Both the position numbers and the translations under genes were made by a program. The notes below the pieces were generated by a model. The model was not told the DNA's origin, made no database searches, and was given only the letters and a program-made list of their open reading frames with translations. 6,362 nucleotides of DNA from positions 1 through 6,362 of the forward strand of contig JAHEDL010000228.1 in the NCBI GenBank assembly GCA_024641255.1, read 5' to 3'. Below, one piece after another: positions 1-6,362 of this stretch. How positions within the stretch are numbered: the first letter of the stretch is position 1; each line of letters opens with the position of its first letter. The DNA comes from Pseudorhodobacter sp. Its GTDB lineage: Bacteria; Pseudomonadota; Alphaproteobacteria; Rhodobacterales; Rhodobacteraceae.

Positions 1-1301
1 GAAAATTCTGGAACAGCCATCGAAATGGCGGCACCTACGGCGTCGATATCCAGCAACCGTTCCGCCGCCCGATTGGCAAAATCAATTCGGCCATCGGCAT
101 CAAGGCCGATCACACCAGCAGTGACATTCGACAGCACAGAATCGAACAGCCGCCGCCGCGTTTCGGTCTGCCGGTGGCTTTCAACCAAAGCGTCGCGCTG
201 CCCCTTAAGTTGGTCGGTCATCTGGTTGAAAACGCGCGACAAAGTGGCGATTTCATCGTCGCCCTCTTCTTCGATCACCTTGGCATCCAGATCACCCGCG
301 CCCACCCGTTCTGCCGCGGAGGCCAATCGCCCCACCGGGCGGCTTAGGCGTTCGGCGAACCACAGCCCCAACCAGACCGCCGCCAGAACCAGAATAAGCG
401 CAAAGCCGAGATACAACAGGCCGAAATTGAACAAGACGCGGCCGCGTTCGGATTCCAACTGCTGATACAGCCGAACGGTTTCCTTGGTTTCATCCAAAAG
501 CGATAAAATCCCACCGTCGACCGTGCGCGAAACGTAAAGATAGCGGTCTGCAAACGCCTCTAGGTGCACCAGCGCGCGAAATTCGTCATTCGCCCAGTCT
601 TGAATGACCACAACTTCGCCAGCCTTGGCACGGGCAAGTTCAGCAGGCGTAGGGGCTTCGAAATCAAACAGGTAAGACCGTTCGCCCCGCGTGCGCAGCG
701 TCGCCGCGCCGTCAATCAGAAAGACTTCTTTCATGCCGCGCTGAATGGCGGCCTGACCTTGGGTCAAAATCGGTCGCACCTGCTCGTCTTGCAAGAAGAA
801 CGTCTTTTGCTTGGCAAGATTAAGATAAGCCGCCAAGGCCGTCGCATCGTCTTTCAGCGCCTTGGTCTGTTCGTCTTCATAAGCCTGCGCTGCCGCAAGC
901 GACGCGCCGACGACATTGCTCACCCGCTCTGAAAACCAACCTTCAAGCCCGATATTCACGGTCAGCACCGCAAATATTGCCACCAAAATCGTTGGAACCA
1001 GCGCCACAAATGCAAACACCCCGGTCAGGCGCAGGTGCAGCTGCGATCCGGCGGATTTCGACCGCCTGTCACTGATCATTTGCATCACCCGCGCCAAAAC
1101 CAGCGCGGCCACCAGCAAGACATAGATCAGGTCAGTCAGCAGGATCAGCCGGAGATATTGCGACGAGGCGTTAAGGCTAAACGGCCCCAGCCCCAAGAAC
1201 GTCGCCACCGCCAGCATCGGGCCAAGAAACACCAAGCCAAAGGTAAAGCCGTTCTGAACGCGGCGTTGCCGGCGCAGGCGGGTCAGTTTCGCCCATGTCA
1301 T
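1..1301 (-). CDS. ntrY: Nitrogen regulation sensor histidine kinase NtrY (N-terminal 433 residues; 3' end outside window)
   Basis: This is the amino-terminal part of NtrY, the membrane-bound kinase that pairs with the response regulator NtrX in alphaproteobacteria and is linked to nitrogen and, in some species, redox and envelope control. The reading frame is open from 1301 to the left edge. Hydrophobic segments lie at about residues 18-41, 49-73, 92-115 and 291-315. The third carries the run RLTGVFAFVALVPTILVA, which is typical of NtrY. Residues 120-290 form the periplasmic sensor region. A HAMP linker follows (about 316-368, with FNQM near its end), and then the start of a PAS domain from about 385 (GVIGLDADGRIDFANRAAERLL). 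The histidine-kinase core lies beyond the window; the usual full length is roughly 740-760 residues. The ATG at 1301 was chosen. An in-frame GTG at 1322 would add seven residues and has a GGGGA just upstream. The gene lies 120 bases after ntrC on the same strand, so cotranscription is plausible but not shown. Confidence 0.93.
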   Translation of the reverse strand, partial: MTWAKLTRLRRQRRVQNGFTFGLVFLGPMLAVATFLGLGPFSLNASSQYLRLILLTDLIYVLLVAALVLARVMQMISDRRSKSAGSQLHLRLTGVFAFVALVPTILVAIFAVLTVNIGLEGWFSERVSNVVGASLAAAQAYEDEQTKALKDDATALAAYLNLAKQKTFFLQDEQVRPILTQGQAAIQRGMKEVFLIDGAATLRTRGERSYLFDFEAPTPAELARAKAGEVVVIQDWANDEFRALVHLEAFADRYLYVSRTVDGGILSLLDETKETVRLYQQLESERGRVLFNFGLLYLGFALILVLAAVWLGLWFAERLSRPVGRLASAAERVGAGDLDAKVIEEEGDDEIATLSRVFNQMTDQLKGQRDALVESHRQTETRRRLFDSVLSNVTAGVIGLDADGRIDFANRAAERLLDIDAVGAAISMAVPEF

Positions 1302-1373
1302 GCTTCGATAGGCGCTTCGCACCGGATCCCCACTTGTTAAACGGGGGGACTGCGTCTCTCCCGCTACAGCCGC

Positions 1374-1405
1374 GTGCTTTTCGCGTCACGTCACGCGCAA
1401 AGCAC
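1374..1405 (-). other. Inverted repeat (potential RNA hairpin) between ntrC and ntrY
   Basis: A 7-bp outer arm (GTGCTTT at 1374-1380 against AAAGCAC at 1399-1405) is followed by a single mismatch, then a 5-bp inner arm (CGCGT at 1382-1386 against ACGCG at 1393-1397) around a 6-base loop. It begins 17 bases after the ntrC stop codon in the direction of transcription. No T-run follows on either strand, so it is not a standard Rho-independent terminator. It could attenuate or process a transcript running from ntrC into ntrY, or stabilise the ntrC 3' end. The pairing is read directly; the role is inferred. Confidence 0.55.
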
Positions 1406-1415
1406 AGGGCCTGTG
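1403..1415. repeat. 13-base near-perfect palindrome just after ntrC
   Basis: Two 6-base arms, CACAGG and CCTGTG, flank a single central base. It starts 7 bases after the ntrC stop codon. In RNA it could fold as a 5-bp stem with a 3-base loop; as DNA it could be a small operator. It shares three bases with the outer arm of the neighbouring hairpin (1374-1405), so both cannot form fully in the same RNA. No known binding-site family is recognised. Confidence 0.4.
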
Positions 1416-1421
1416 GCGCTT

Positions 1422-2789
1422 TTACATCAGCTTACGCCGCCGTGTCACGCGGATATCGAGGTCGGTGATCTTCTTGCGCAAGGTATTGCGGTTAATGCCC
1501 AACAAGTCGGCACATTTTGCTTGATTGCCACCGGTCGCGTCCAAGGCAATTTCAATCAACGGCACCTCCATTTCGCGCAAAATCCGGTCATAGACGCCGG
1601 CAGGCGGCAGCTGACCGCCGTGCAAATCGAAATAGCGTTGCAAATGCCGCGCAACCGACGCCGAAAGCTTTTCGCCGTCCATCCCACCTGCCCGCGTCAA
1701 TTGCACCGGCTGTGCGCCCCCCAAAGCGGCTTCGATTTCGGCTTTCGAAATCTCTGGCTCGGTTGCGGTCACCAAAAGCCGCTTCAGCAGATTCTCCAGC
1801 TGCCGCACATTGCCCGGCCATGGATAGGCGCGCACAATCGCCATCGCTTCGGGCGAAAGCCGCCGCTGGCTGCCAATTTCGCGCTCGCCTCTGGCCAGAA
1901 AATGTTCGGCCAGCAGCGGAATGTCTTCCACCCGTTCGCGCAGCGGCGGCACCTGCAGCGTCACCCCGCCCAAGCGATAGAACAGGTCTTTGCGAAACTT
2001 TCCGGCCTCCATCTTGGCGGAAAGATCGGCCTGCGTCGTGGCCATCACCCGTGGCGCATGATCGCCCATCACATCCAGCATCCGCACCAGCCGCGCCTGC
2101 GCGTCATCGTCGAAATCCGCAACCTCGTCCAACACCAGACTGCCGCCTTTTGCCCGCGACAGCAGCGACGAAATTCCATCAACCCCGGCCAGATCATTGG
2201 CCTGCGCGGTCACGAAAGGCTGGCTGCGCCGGTCGGAAAAATCGTGAACGGCGCGGGCGATCAACGACTTGCCGGTGCCAGATTCGCCCGAAATCAACAC
2301 CGGCAGATCGGCATTCATCACCCGCGCCACCAGCCGGTATAGCGCCTGCATCGCGGGCGTTCTGCCAACCAACGGCAAATCTTCGCCCGCCTCACGCGGG
2401 GCAAGCGCGGGTTTCGGGGCATGGCGTTTCAAGTCAAGCGCCTTGGCGGACCGTTTCATCAGGTCGGGCAGATCGAAGGGCTTCGGCAAATAGTCAAACG
2501 CCTCTGCCTCGGCGGCCTGAATGGCGGTCATGATGGTATTTTGCGCCGAAATCACGATCACCGGCAGGCCGGGGCGCAGCTTGGCAATCTGCGGCAGCGC
2601 CTCTAGCCCGTTGCCGTCGGGCATGATCACGTCTGAAATCACCAGATCGCCTTTGCCTTCTTCAACCCAGCGCATCAGAGTCATCAGACTAGAGGTGGCA
2701 TGCACCTTGCAGCCCGCGCGGGTCAACGCTTGGGTCAAAACCGTACGGATGGTGCGGTCGTCGTCAGCGACAAGAATGGTGCCGTCCAT
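1422..2789 (-). CDS. ntrC: Nitrogen regulation response regulator NtrC, lacking the GAFTGA loop
   Basis: This is a 455-residue cytoplasmic transcription activator, phosphorylated by NtrB under nitrogen limitation. The receiver domain covers residues 1-120, with acidic residues at DDD 9-11, phospho-acceptor Asp53 ([11 protein letters not shown]), Ser81 and Lys103 (LPKPF). An AAA+ domain spans about 140-345, with Walker A GESGTGKS at 168-175, Walker B LVLDE at 218-222, FRKDLFYRL at 265-273, [11 protein letters not shown] at 281-291 and [10 protein letters not shown] at 324-333. A Fis-type helix-turn-helix lies at about 422-444. Between PFV (191-193) and Walker B the chain is about 18 residues shorter than in E. 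coli NtrC, and the GAFTGA sigma-54 contact motif is absent. The same loss is known in R. capsulatus NtrC, which activates the housekeeping-sigma polymerase instead. The ATG overlaps the ntrB stop by one base (TGATG), which suggests translational coupling. Confidence 0.97.
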   Translation of the reverse strand: MDGTILVADDDRTIRTVLTQALTRAGCKVHATSSLMTLMRWVEEGKGDLVISDVIMPDGNGLEALPQIAKLRPGLPVIVISAQNTIMTAIQAAEAEAFDYLPKPFDLPDLMKRSAKALDLKRHAPKPALAPREAGEDLPLVGRTPAMQALYRLVARVMNADLPVLISGESGTGKSLIARAVHDFSDRRSQPFVTAQANDLAGVDGISSLLSRAKGGSLVLDEVADFDDDAQARLVRMLDVMGDHAPRVMATTQADLSAKMEAGKFRKDLFYRLGGVTLQVPPLRERVEDIPLLAEHFLARGEREIGSQRRLSPEAMAIVRAYPWPGNVRQLENLLKRLLVTATEPEISKAEIEAALGGAQPVQLTRAGGMDGEKLSASVARHLQRYFDLHGGQLPPAGVYDRILREMEVPLIEIALDATGGNQAKCADLLGINRNTLRKKITDLDIRVTRRRKLM

Positions 2790-3871
2790 CAGGAAGCCTC
2801 CTCGGGCAGCCCGCGCGGGGCGAGCGGTAGGGAAATACGAAACACGGTGCGACCGGGCACGGAATCTACCGAAATCCAGCCTTCGTGGTCCGAGATGATC
2901 TTGGAAACCAAGGCAAGCCCAAGCCCGGTGCCGTTTTCACGGCCCGATACAAACGGCTCGAAGATGTCTGCGGCGATGTCGGGCGGAATACCGGGGCCAT
3001 CGTCGATGATTTCAACCTGCAGCGGCAGCGCGCCGCCAGATCCGTCTTTGCGGCGACGGCGCAGGCTGTGGTCATAGAATGTATGCAAACGAATAGTTCC
3101 GCCTTTAGAACCAGAGGCTTCCGATGCGTTCTTCAACAAGTTTAGAAAGACCTGCATCAATTGATCCGGGTCGGCAAAGGTTGGCGGCAACGACGGGTCG
3201 TAATCTTCGACGATCGTCATCTGGGCGCCAAACCCAACCAGCGCAGACCTGCGGGCGCGATCAAGCGCGTCATGCAGGTTCACCGCCCGGCGCGCCGGTG
3301 GCCGCAGGTTGCCAAACTGTTCAACCTGTTCCAGCAATTTCACGATCCGGCGGGTTTCTTCCACGATCAGATCGGTCAATTCCTGATCTTGCGGGCCAAG
3401 CCCCATCGCCAGCAATTGCGCAGCACCCGAAATCCCTGCCAACGGGTTCTTGATTTCATGCGCCAGCATTTCCGCCATGCCAATCGCCGACTTTGCGGCC
3501 GAGGTGACATGCATCGCCCGCCCCAACCGATCGGCAATTTCGCGCGGTGAAATCAGCAACAGCACTTGCCCCGCCGAGTCTTGCAGCGGTGCCATCTGCA
3601 GCGCGCATTGCACCGGCGCGCGTTCGCCCGTGGTCACATCGGCTTCGGCAATAAACAGCGGGGATTCATGCGCATGCACCCGCGACAGCGCATCTTCCAT
3701 TGGCGCATCAATTGAAAGACGGTCCAGAAGCGGTTGACCGACAAGGCTTTTTGCCGAAGCGTTCAGAAAGGTTTCGGCAGGCGGATTTACGTCTACAATC
3801 CGGCCATCCGCTCCAATCACCAGGGCGGGCAGCGGCAAAGACGCCCAAAGTGCCGCGGCAGAAAGGGTCAT
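2789..3871 (-). CDS. ntrB: Nitrogen regulation sensor histidine kinase/phosphatase NtrB
   Basis: This is a 360-residue soluble kinase that phosphorylates or dephosphorylates NtrC; in the family, PII protein switches it between the two activities. No membrane segment or signal peptide is visible. A PAS-like sensor domain spans about residues 10-110 ([20 protein letters not shown] near its start). The dimerisation and phospho-acceptor helix carries the H-box [18 protein letters not shown] with His138. The ATP-binding domain shows the N-box [11 protein letters not shown] (Asn244, Asn248), the G1 box DDGPGIP (290-296), the F-box IFEPFVSG (303-310) and the G2 box GTGLGLAL (314-321), so all catalytic motifs are intact. 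Residues 264-280 hold a basic stretch, [10 protein letters not shown], typical of the loop region in alphaproteobacterial NtrB. The start ATG overlaps the dusB stop in an ATGA junction, with GAGG four bases upstream. Its length is normal for the family. Confidence 0.97.
   Translation of the reverse strand: MTLSAAALWASLPLPALVIGADGRIVDVNPPAETFLNASAKSLVGQPLLDRLSIDAPMEDALSRVHAHESPLFIAEADVTTGERAPVQCALQMAPLQDSAGQVLLLISPREIADRLGRAMHVTSAAKSAIGMAEMLAHEIKNPLAGISGAAQLLAMGLGPQDQELTDLIVEETRRIVKLLEQVEQFGNLRPPARRAVNLHDALDRARRSALVGFGAQMTIVEDYDPSLPPTFADPDQLMQVFLNLLKNASEASGSKGGTIRLHTFYDHSLRRRRKDGSGGALPLQVEIIDDGPGIPPDIAADIFEPFVSGRENGTGLGLALVSKIISDHEGWISVDSVPGRTVFRISLPLAPRGLPEEAS
2797..2803 (-). promoter_or_regulatory. 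Strong ribosome binding site of ntrC
   Basis: GAGGAGG lies 7 bases upstream of the ntrC ATG at 2789, inside the last codons of ntrB. It is the strongest Shine-Dalgarno match of the genes in this window. It fixes the ntrC start and would allow high NtrC output relative to the coupled NtrB. Confidence 0.85.
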
Positions 3872-4860
3872 GCGGCCTCGCTTTCAGGATCAAGGAACGT
3901 GTCGCGCAGCAACCGTTCCACGGTGGCGCTATCGGTTGCAGTCAAAATCGCCTCGCGGTGGCGCAGCGCGCCCGCGGCTTCCAGATACCAACCCAAGTGT
4001 TTCCGGGCGACCCGAACGCCAAGGCCAATACCGTAAAACGACAGAACCTCTTGATAATGTTCGATGATCAGCTCTGCCAAGGCTTGCCCCTGTGGCACCA
4101 CTGGCGCAGGGGCTGCATGCAGGTGATGCGCAATTTCGGCCAGACGCCACGGCGCCCCCTGTGCGCCACGCCCCATCATCACGCCATCGGCGCCCGAAAG
4201 CGCGCGCGCCTGCCGCGCCGTGGCCACATCAACAATATCGCCGTTGGCAATCACCGGAATTGTCACCGCTTGTTTCACCCGTGCAATCGCCGCCCAATCT
4301 GCCACGCCTTTGTAAAACTGGCAGCGCGTGCGGCCGTGGATGGTGATCAGCTTCACCCCGGCCCCTTCCGCGCTTTTGGCAATTTCGGGCGCGTTCAGGC
4401 TGTTGTCATCCCACCCCAACCGGGTCTTTAGCGTCACCGGCACCGAAACCGCACCAACCACCGCCTCGATCAGCTTCAACGCCAGTGCCGGTTCTTTCAT
4501 CAAGGCTGACCCGCAGGCACCATTGCCGCCCGACGCAGTAACCCGCTTGGCCGGGCAACCCATATTGATGTCAATCACCCGTGCCCCCTGCGCCTCCAGA
4601 TAGCGCGCGGCCTCGGCCATCCAATAGGGGTCGCGGCCCGCCAGTTGCACCGATGTTGCAGCCTCGTCAAAGCCCAGTTCCGCCCGCGCCCGCGCCAAAG
4701 GCTGTTCGCGCATCACATCTTCCGATGCCACCATCTCTGAAACCACCAAGCCCGCGCCAAAGCGCGCGACCACACGCCGAAACGGCAGGTCGGTAATTCC
4801 GGCCATCGGAGCCAGAATCACCGGCGGGGTCAGGCAAAGATCTCCAAGCATAATGGTCAT
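3868..4860 (-). CDS. dusB: tRNA-dihydrouridine synthase DusB (NifR3 family)
   Basis: This is a 330-residue FMN-dependent enzyme that reduces uridine to dihydrouridine in the D-loop of tRNA using NADPH. It has a TIM barrel (about 1-240) and a helical C-terminal tRNA-binding domain. Visible motifs are the FMN-binding start VILAPMAGITDLPFRR (14-29), SEMVASED (41-48), the catalytic loop DINMGCPAKRV with Cys102, VTLKTRLGWDD (142-152), TIHGRTR (173-179), IPVIANGDI (201-209) and MGRGAQGAPW (229-238). Four extra residues, including a cysteine, sit in TASGGNGAC (108-116) after the catalytic loop compared with E. coli DusB. The ATG at 4860 was chosen because AAGGA lies six bases upstream and the product begins MTIMLGDL, close to the usual start. 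An in-frame ATG (4884) and TTG (4908) lie further up without a good ribosome site. It leads the dusB-ntrB-ntrC operon; the old name nifR3 reflects this position, not a direct role in nitrogen control. Confidence 0.95.
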   Translation of the reverse strand: MTIMLGDLCLTPPVILAPMAGITDLPFRRVVARFGAGLVVSEMVASEDVMREQPLARARAELGFDEAATSVQLAGRDPYWMAEAARYLEAQGARVIDINMGCPAKRVTASGGNGACGSALMKEPALALKLIEAVVGAVSVPVTLKTRLGWDDNSLNAPEIAKSAEGAGVKLITIHGRTRCQFYKGVADWAAIARVKQAVTIPVIANGDIVDVATARQARALSGADGVMMGRGAQGAPWRLAEIAHHLHAAPAPVVPQGQALAELIIEHYQEVLSFYGIGLGVRVARKHLGWYLEAAGALRHREAILTATDSATVERLLRDTFLDPESEAA

Positions 4861-4866
4861 AACGGT

Positions 4867-4871
4867 TCCTT
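4867..4871 (-). promoter_or_regulatory. Ribosome binding site deciding the dusB start
   Basis: AAGGA lies six bases before the ATG at 4860. The alternative upstream starts, ATG 4884 and TTG 4908, lack a comparable purine-rich site at the right distance, so this motif supports the shorter 330-residue product. Confidence 0.7.
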
Positions 4872-4923
4872 CTGCGTCGAACATGCGCCCCGGATCGGGC
4901 AGCGCCAAGGGCTAGGACGCGCA

Positions 4924-4952
4924 ACTATGCCCCATTTCTATGCAATGCACAA
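4924..4952 (-). promoter_or_regulatory. Candidate housekeeping-sigma promoter for dusB-ntrB-ntrC
   Basis: On the minus strand a -35-like TTGTGC (4952-4947) is separated by 17 bases from a -10-like CATAGT (4929-4924). The -10 matches TATAAT at four of six positions and the -35 matches TTGACA at three of six. Transcription would start near 4917, giving a leader of about 57 bases before the dusB ATG at 4860. A 9-base dyad, TGCATTGCA (4949-4941), overlaps the -35 edge and spacer. The position is right for the operon promoter, but the matches are weak and nothing else confirms it. Confidence 0.35.
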
Positions 4953-4986
4953 TTTTTGGGCGCTTCTGCTGCATTTCTTGGCCAGA

Positions 4987-5015
4987 TTGTCACGCCGAAC
5001 ATGGCGTTCTAGATA
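4987..5015 (+). promoter_or_regulatory. Candidate promoter for ispDF-pgpA
   Basis: TTGTCA (4987-4992), a five-of-six match to the -35 consensus, stands 17 bases before TAGATA (5010-5015), a poor -10 match. Transcription would begin around 5022, leaving a very short leader before the ispDF start at 5038. A small inverted repeat, GAAC-N5-GTTC (4997-5009), lies in the spacer. Placement in the divergent gap and the good -35 favour it; the -10 is doubtful. Confidence 0.35.
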
Positions 5016-5024
5016 GATAGCGGC

Positions 5025-5031
5025 GAAAGGA
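5025..5031 (+). promoter_or_regulatory. Ribosome binding site of ispDF
   Basis: GAAAGGA lies six bases upstream of the ATG at 5038, which supports that start; the encoded protein opens with [13 protein letters not shown], where IspD proteins normally begin. Confidence 0.75.
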
Positions 5032-5037
5032 TACAGC

Positions 5038-6162
5038 ATGACAACAGCCGCCATCATCACGGCCGCAGGGCGCGGGCTTCGCGCGGGCGGCGATATTGCC
5101 AAACAATGGCAGCCCTTGGCGGGGCAACTTGTTGTTGCGCATACACTTGCGGCGTTTGACGGCATGGTGCGTGTACTGACCGTGCATCCCGATGATCGCC
5201 CCCGCGCCGAAGCCTTAGGCCTTGATGTGCTGATCGTCGATGGCGGTGCCACACGCGCCGCGTCGGTCAAGAACGCCATCGAAGCCTTGGCCGGGCGCGG
5301 CATCACCAAAGTGCTGATCCACGACGGCGCGCGGCCCTTGGTATCGCAAACGGTGATCACCCGCGTCATCAATGCCTTGGACGGTGCCGCAGGTGCCGCT
5401 CCGGCTTTGGCAGTGACCGACGCGCTCTGGACAGGCGCCAACGGCATGGTCAGCGGCACACGCGACCGCGCCGGGCTTTACCGCGCCCAAACCCCGCAAG
5501 GCTTTCATTTCGATGCCATTCTGGCCGCCCATCGTGCCCATCCGGGCGATGCCGCCGATGATGTCGAGGTCGCCCGCGCCGCAGGGCTTGACGTTGCCAT
5601 TGTCGAGGGCGACGAGGAAAATATAAAACTGACCTTCCCCGGCGATTTCGCCCGGGCCGAAGCGATACTGAAGGGACGGCGAATGGATCTGCGGGTTGGC
5701 AACGGCTTTGACGTGCACGCGTTTTGCGAAGGCGACCATGTCTGGCTTTGTGGCGTCAAGGTGCCGCATGGCAAGGCGCTGTTGGGGCATTCGGACGCCG
5801 ATGTTGGCATGCATGCGCTGACCGATGCGATTTATGGCGCCTTGGCGATGGGCGATATCGGCCAGCATTTTCCGCCCTCTGATCCGCAATGGAAGGGGGC
5901 TGCCAGCCACATCTTCTTGCGCCACGCCATTGGCCTTGCCCGCAGCCGTGGCTTTGCGCTGGCCAACTGCGATGTCACGCTGATTTGCGAACGCCCCAAG
6001 GTCGGCCCGCATGCCGAAGCCATGCGCGCAGCCTTGGCCGACATTCTGGCGGTCGAGGTGGATCGGGTATCGGTCAAGGCGACCACATCGGAACGTCTGG
6101 GCTTTACCGGCCGCGAAGAAGGCATCGCCGCTATGGCCACCGCCGCTTTGGTGCGCGCATGA
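5038..6162 (+). CDS. ispDF: Bifunctional IspD/IspF: MEP cytidylyltransferase and MECDP synthase
   Basis: This 374-residue cytoplasmic fusion enzyme catalyses two non-consecutive steps of the MEP isoprenoid pathway. The IspD half (about 1-212) transfers CMP from CTP to 2-C-methyl-D-erythritol 4-phosphate. The IspF half (about 216-374) cyclises the later phosphorylated product to 2-C-methyl-D-erythritol 2,4-cyclodiphosphate with loss of CMP. IspD motifs are the nucleotide-binding [16 protein letters not shown] (9-24, Lys22), DGARP (96-100), RAQTPQGF (149-156) and GDEENIKLT (191-199, Lys197). IspF motifs are GNGFDVHAF (221-229, metal ligands Asp225 and His227), [12 protein letters not shown] (250-261, ligand His259), [12 protein letters not shown] (277-288) and [17 protein letters not shown] (348-364). 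The join is tight, through [12 protein letters not shown]. Fusion is usual in alphaproteobacteria. IspE, which acts between the two steps, is not in the window. The gene is divergent from dusB, and its stop overlaps the next start in ATGA. Confidence 0.97.
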   Translation: MTTAAIITAAGRGLRAGGDIAKQWQPLAGQLVVAHTLAAFDGMVRVLTVHPDDRPRAEALGLDVLIVDGGATRAASVKNAIEALAGRGITKVLIHDGARPLVSQTVITRVINALDGAAGAAPALAVTDALWTGANGMVSGTRDRAGLYRAQTPQGFHFDAILAAHRAHPGDAADDVEVARAAGLDVAIVEGDEENIKLTFPGDFARAEAILKGRRMDLRVGNGFDVHAFCEGDHVWLCGVKVPHGKALLGHSDADVGMHALTDAIYGALAMGDIGQHFPPSDPQWKGAASHIFLRHAIGLARSRGFALANCDVTLICERPKVGPHAEAMRAALADILAVEVDRVSVKATTSERLGFTGREEGIAAMATAALVRA

Positions 6163-6362
6163 GCCGCCTGATCGCAATCTTCTTCGGTGCAGGCCTGTTG
6201 CGCCCCGCCCCCGGCACTTGGGGGTCGCTGGTGGCGGTGCTGCTGGGCCTGCTGATTGACCGCTATCTTGGCTTTCCGGCCTTGGTGCTGGCCACGCTGG
6301 TCGCAACGCTGGCCGGGTTCTGGGCCGTGGGCCGCGAGTTGGCAGACCGCCCCGGCGACGAT
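6159..6362 (+). CDS. pgpA: Phosphatidylglycerophosphatase A (N-terminal 68 residues; 3' end outside window)
   Basis: This is the start of PgpA, an inner-membrane enzyme that removes the phosphate from phosphatidylglycerol phosphate to give phosphatidylglycerol. The first residues contain [19 protein letters not shown], the conserved opening signature of the family (GxGLxxxAPGTxGS). Hydrophobic stretches follow at about 23-33 and 39-57, then [15 protein letters not shown], which resembles the family's conserved region just before the catalytic acidic motif. The remainder, about 90-100 residues, lies outside the window. The ATG overlaps the ispDF stop by four bases (ATGA), and no clear separate ribosome site is present, so translation is probably coupled to ispDF. 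A frame check from 6159 to the edge shows no stop. Confidence 0.88.
   Translation, partial: MSRLIAIFFGAGLLRPAPGTWGSLVAVLLGLLIDRYLGFPALVLATLVATLAGFWAVGRELADRPGDD

Noticed and set aside
25..465. A 146-codon plus-strand frame at the left edge
   Set aside because: It is antisense to the HAMP and PAS part of ntrY, which is read clearly on the minus strand, and its product is a Ser/Arg-rich shadow.
1374..1405. The ntrC-ntrY hairpin as a Rho-independent terminator
   Set aside because: No T-run follows the stem on either strand, so it is listed only as a potential hairpin.
1374..2342. A 322-codon open frame on the plus strand opposite ntrC
   Set aside because: The translation is rich in His, Arg, Gln and Pro with no recognisable motif, and it lies antisense to a fully supported ntrC; this is typical of GC-rich shadow frames.
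1517..2533. A second long plus-strand frame (338 codons) opposite ntrC
   Set aside because: Its composition is dominated by Ala, Arg, Pro and Ser, with no domain signature, and it overlaps the real gene throughout.
3700..4431. A 243-codon plus-strand frame spanning the ntrB and dusB region
   Set aside because: It runs antisense across the junction of two well-supported genes, and its product resembles no family I know.
4861..4908. A 16-residue longer DusB starting at TTG 4908 (or the ATG at 4884)
   Set aside because: The upstream starts lack a suitable ribosome site, the added residues do not look like the family, and AAGGA is well placed for the ATG at 4860.
4971..4983. A sigma-54-like GG...GC pair (minus strand TGGCCAAGAAATGC) upstream of dusB
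   Set aside because: The GG and GC are separated by nine bases, not the ten required for a -24/-12 promoter, and the flanking consensus is poor.
5215..6306. A 363-codon minus-strand frame opposite ispDF and the pgpA start
   Set aside because: ispDF and pgpA have complete family motifs on the plus strand; the opposite frame has biased composition and no motifs.

Overview
The window is a chromosomal core segment from an alphaproteobacterium, most likely a member of the Rhodobacteraceae (Rhodobacter/Paracoccus relatives). The evidence is the GC-rich base composition (about 60% by eye), the gene order dusB(nifR3)-ntrB-ntrC-ntrY known from Rhodobacter, a fused ispDF gene, and an NtrC that lacks the sigma-54 contact loop, as in Rhodobacter capsulatus. 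I cannot name the genus.

Layout: the minus strand carries a compact nitrogen-regulation cluster that reads from right to left. dusB (4860-3868) overlaps ntrB by 4 bases (3871-2789). ntrB overlaps ntrC by 1 base (2789-1422). A 120-base gap with two overlapping dyad structures follows, and then ntrY starts at 1301 and runs off the left edge. The plus strand carries ispDF (5038-6162), which overlaps the start of pgpA by 4 bases; pgpA runs off the right edge. The 177 bases between dusB and ispDF (4861-5037) form a divergent promoter region, with one plausible but weak promoter in each direction.

How the genes work together: NtrB senses nitrogen status through PII proteins in related bacteria and phosphorylates NtrC, which activates nitrogen-assimilation genes. 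NtrY is the membrane-bound kinase of the related NtrY/NtrX pair; ntrX probably lies just beyond the left edge. DusB makes dihydrouridine in tRNA and shares the operon without an obvious regulatory role. IspDF catalyses two steps of the MEP isoprenoid pathway and PgpA the last step of phosphatidylglycerol synthesis, so the right-hand operon serves lipid and envelope metabolism.

I see no mobile elements, CRISPR arrays, RNA genes or foreign-looking islands, and no previously undescribed system. The points most worth a second look are the GAFTGA-less NtrC, the overlapping dyads between ntrC and ntrY, and a short insertion next to the catalytic loop of DusB.
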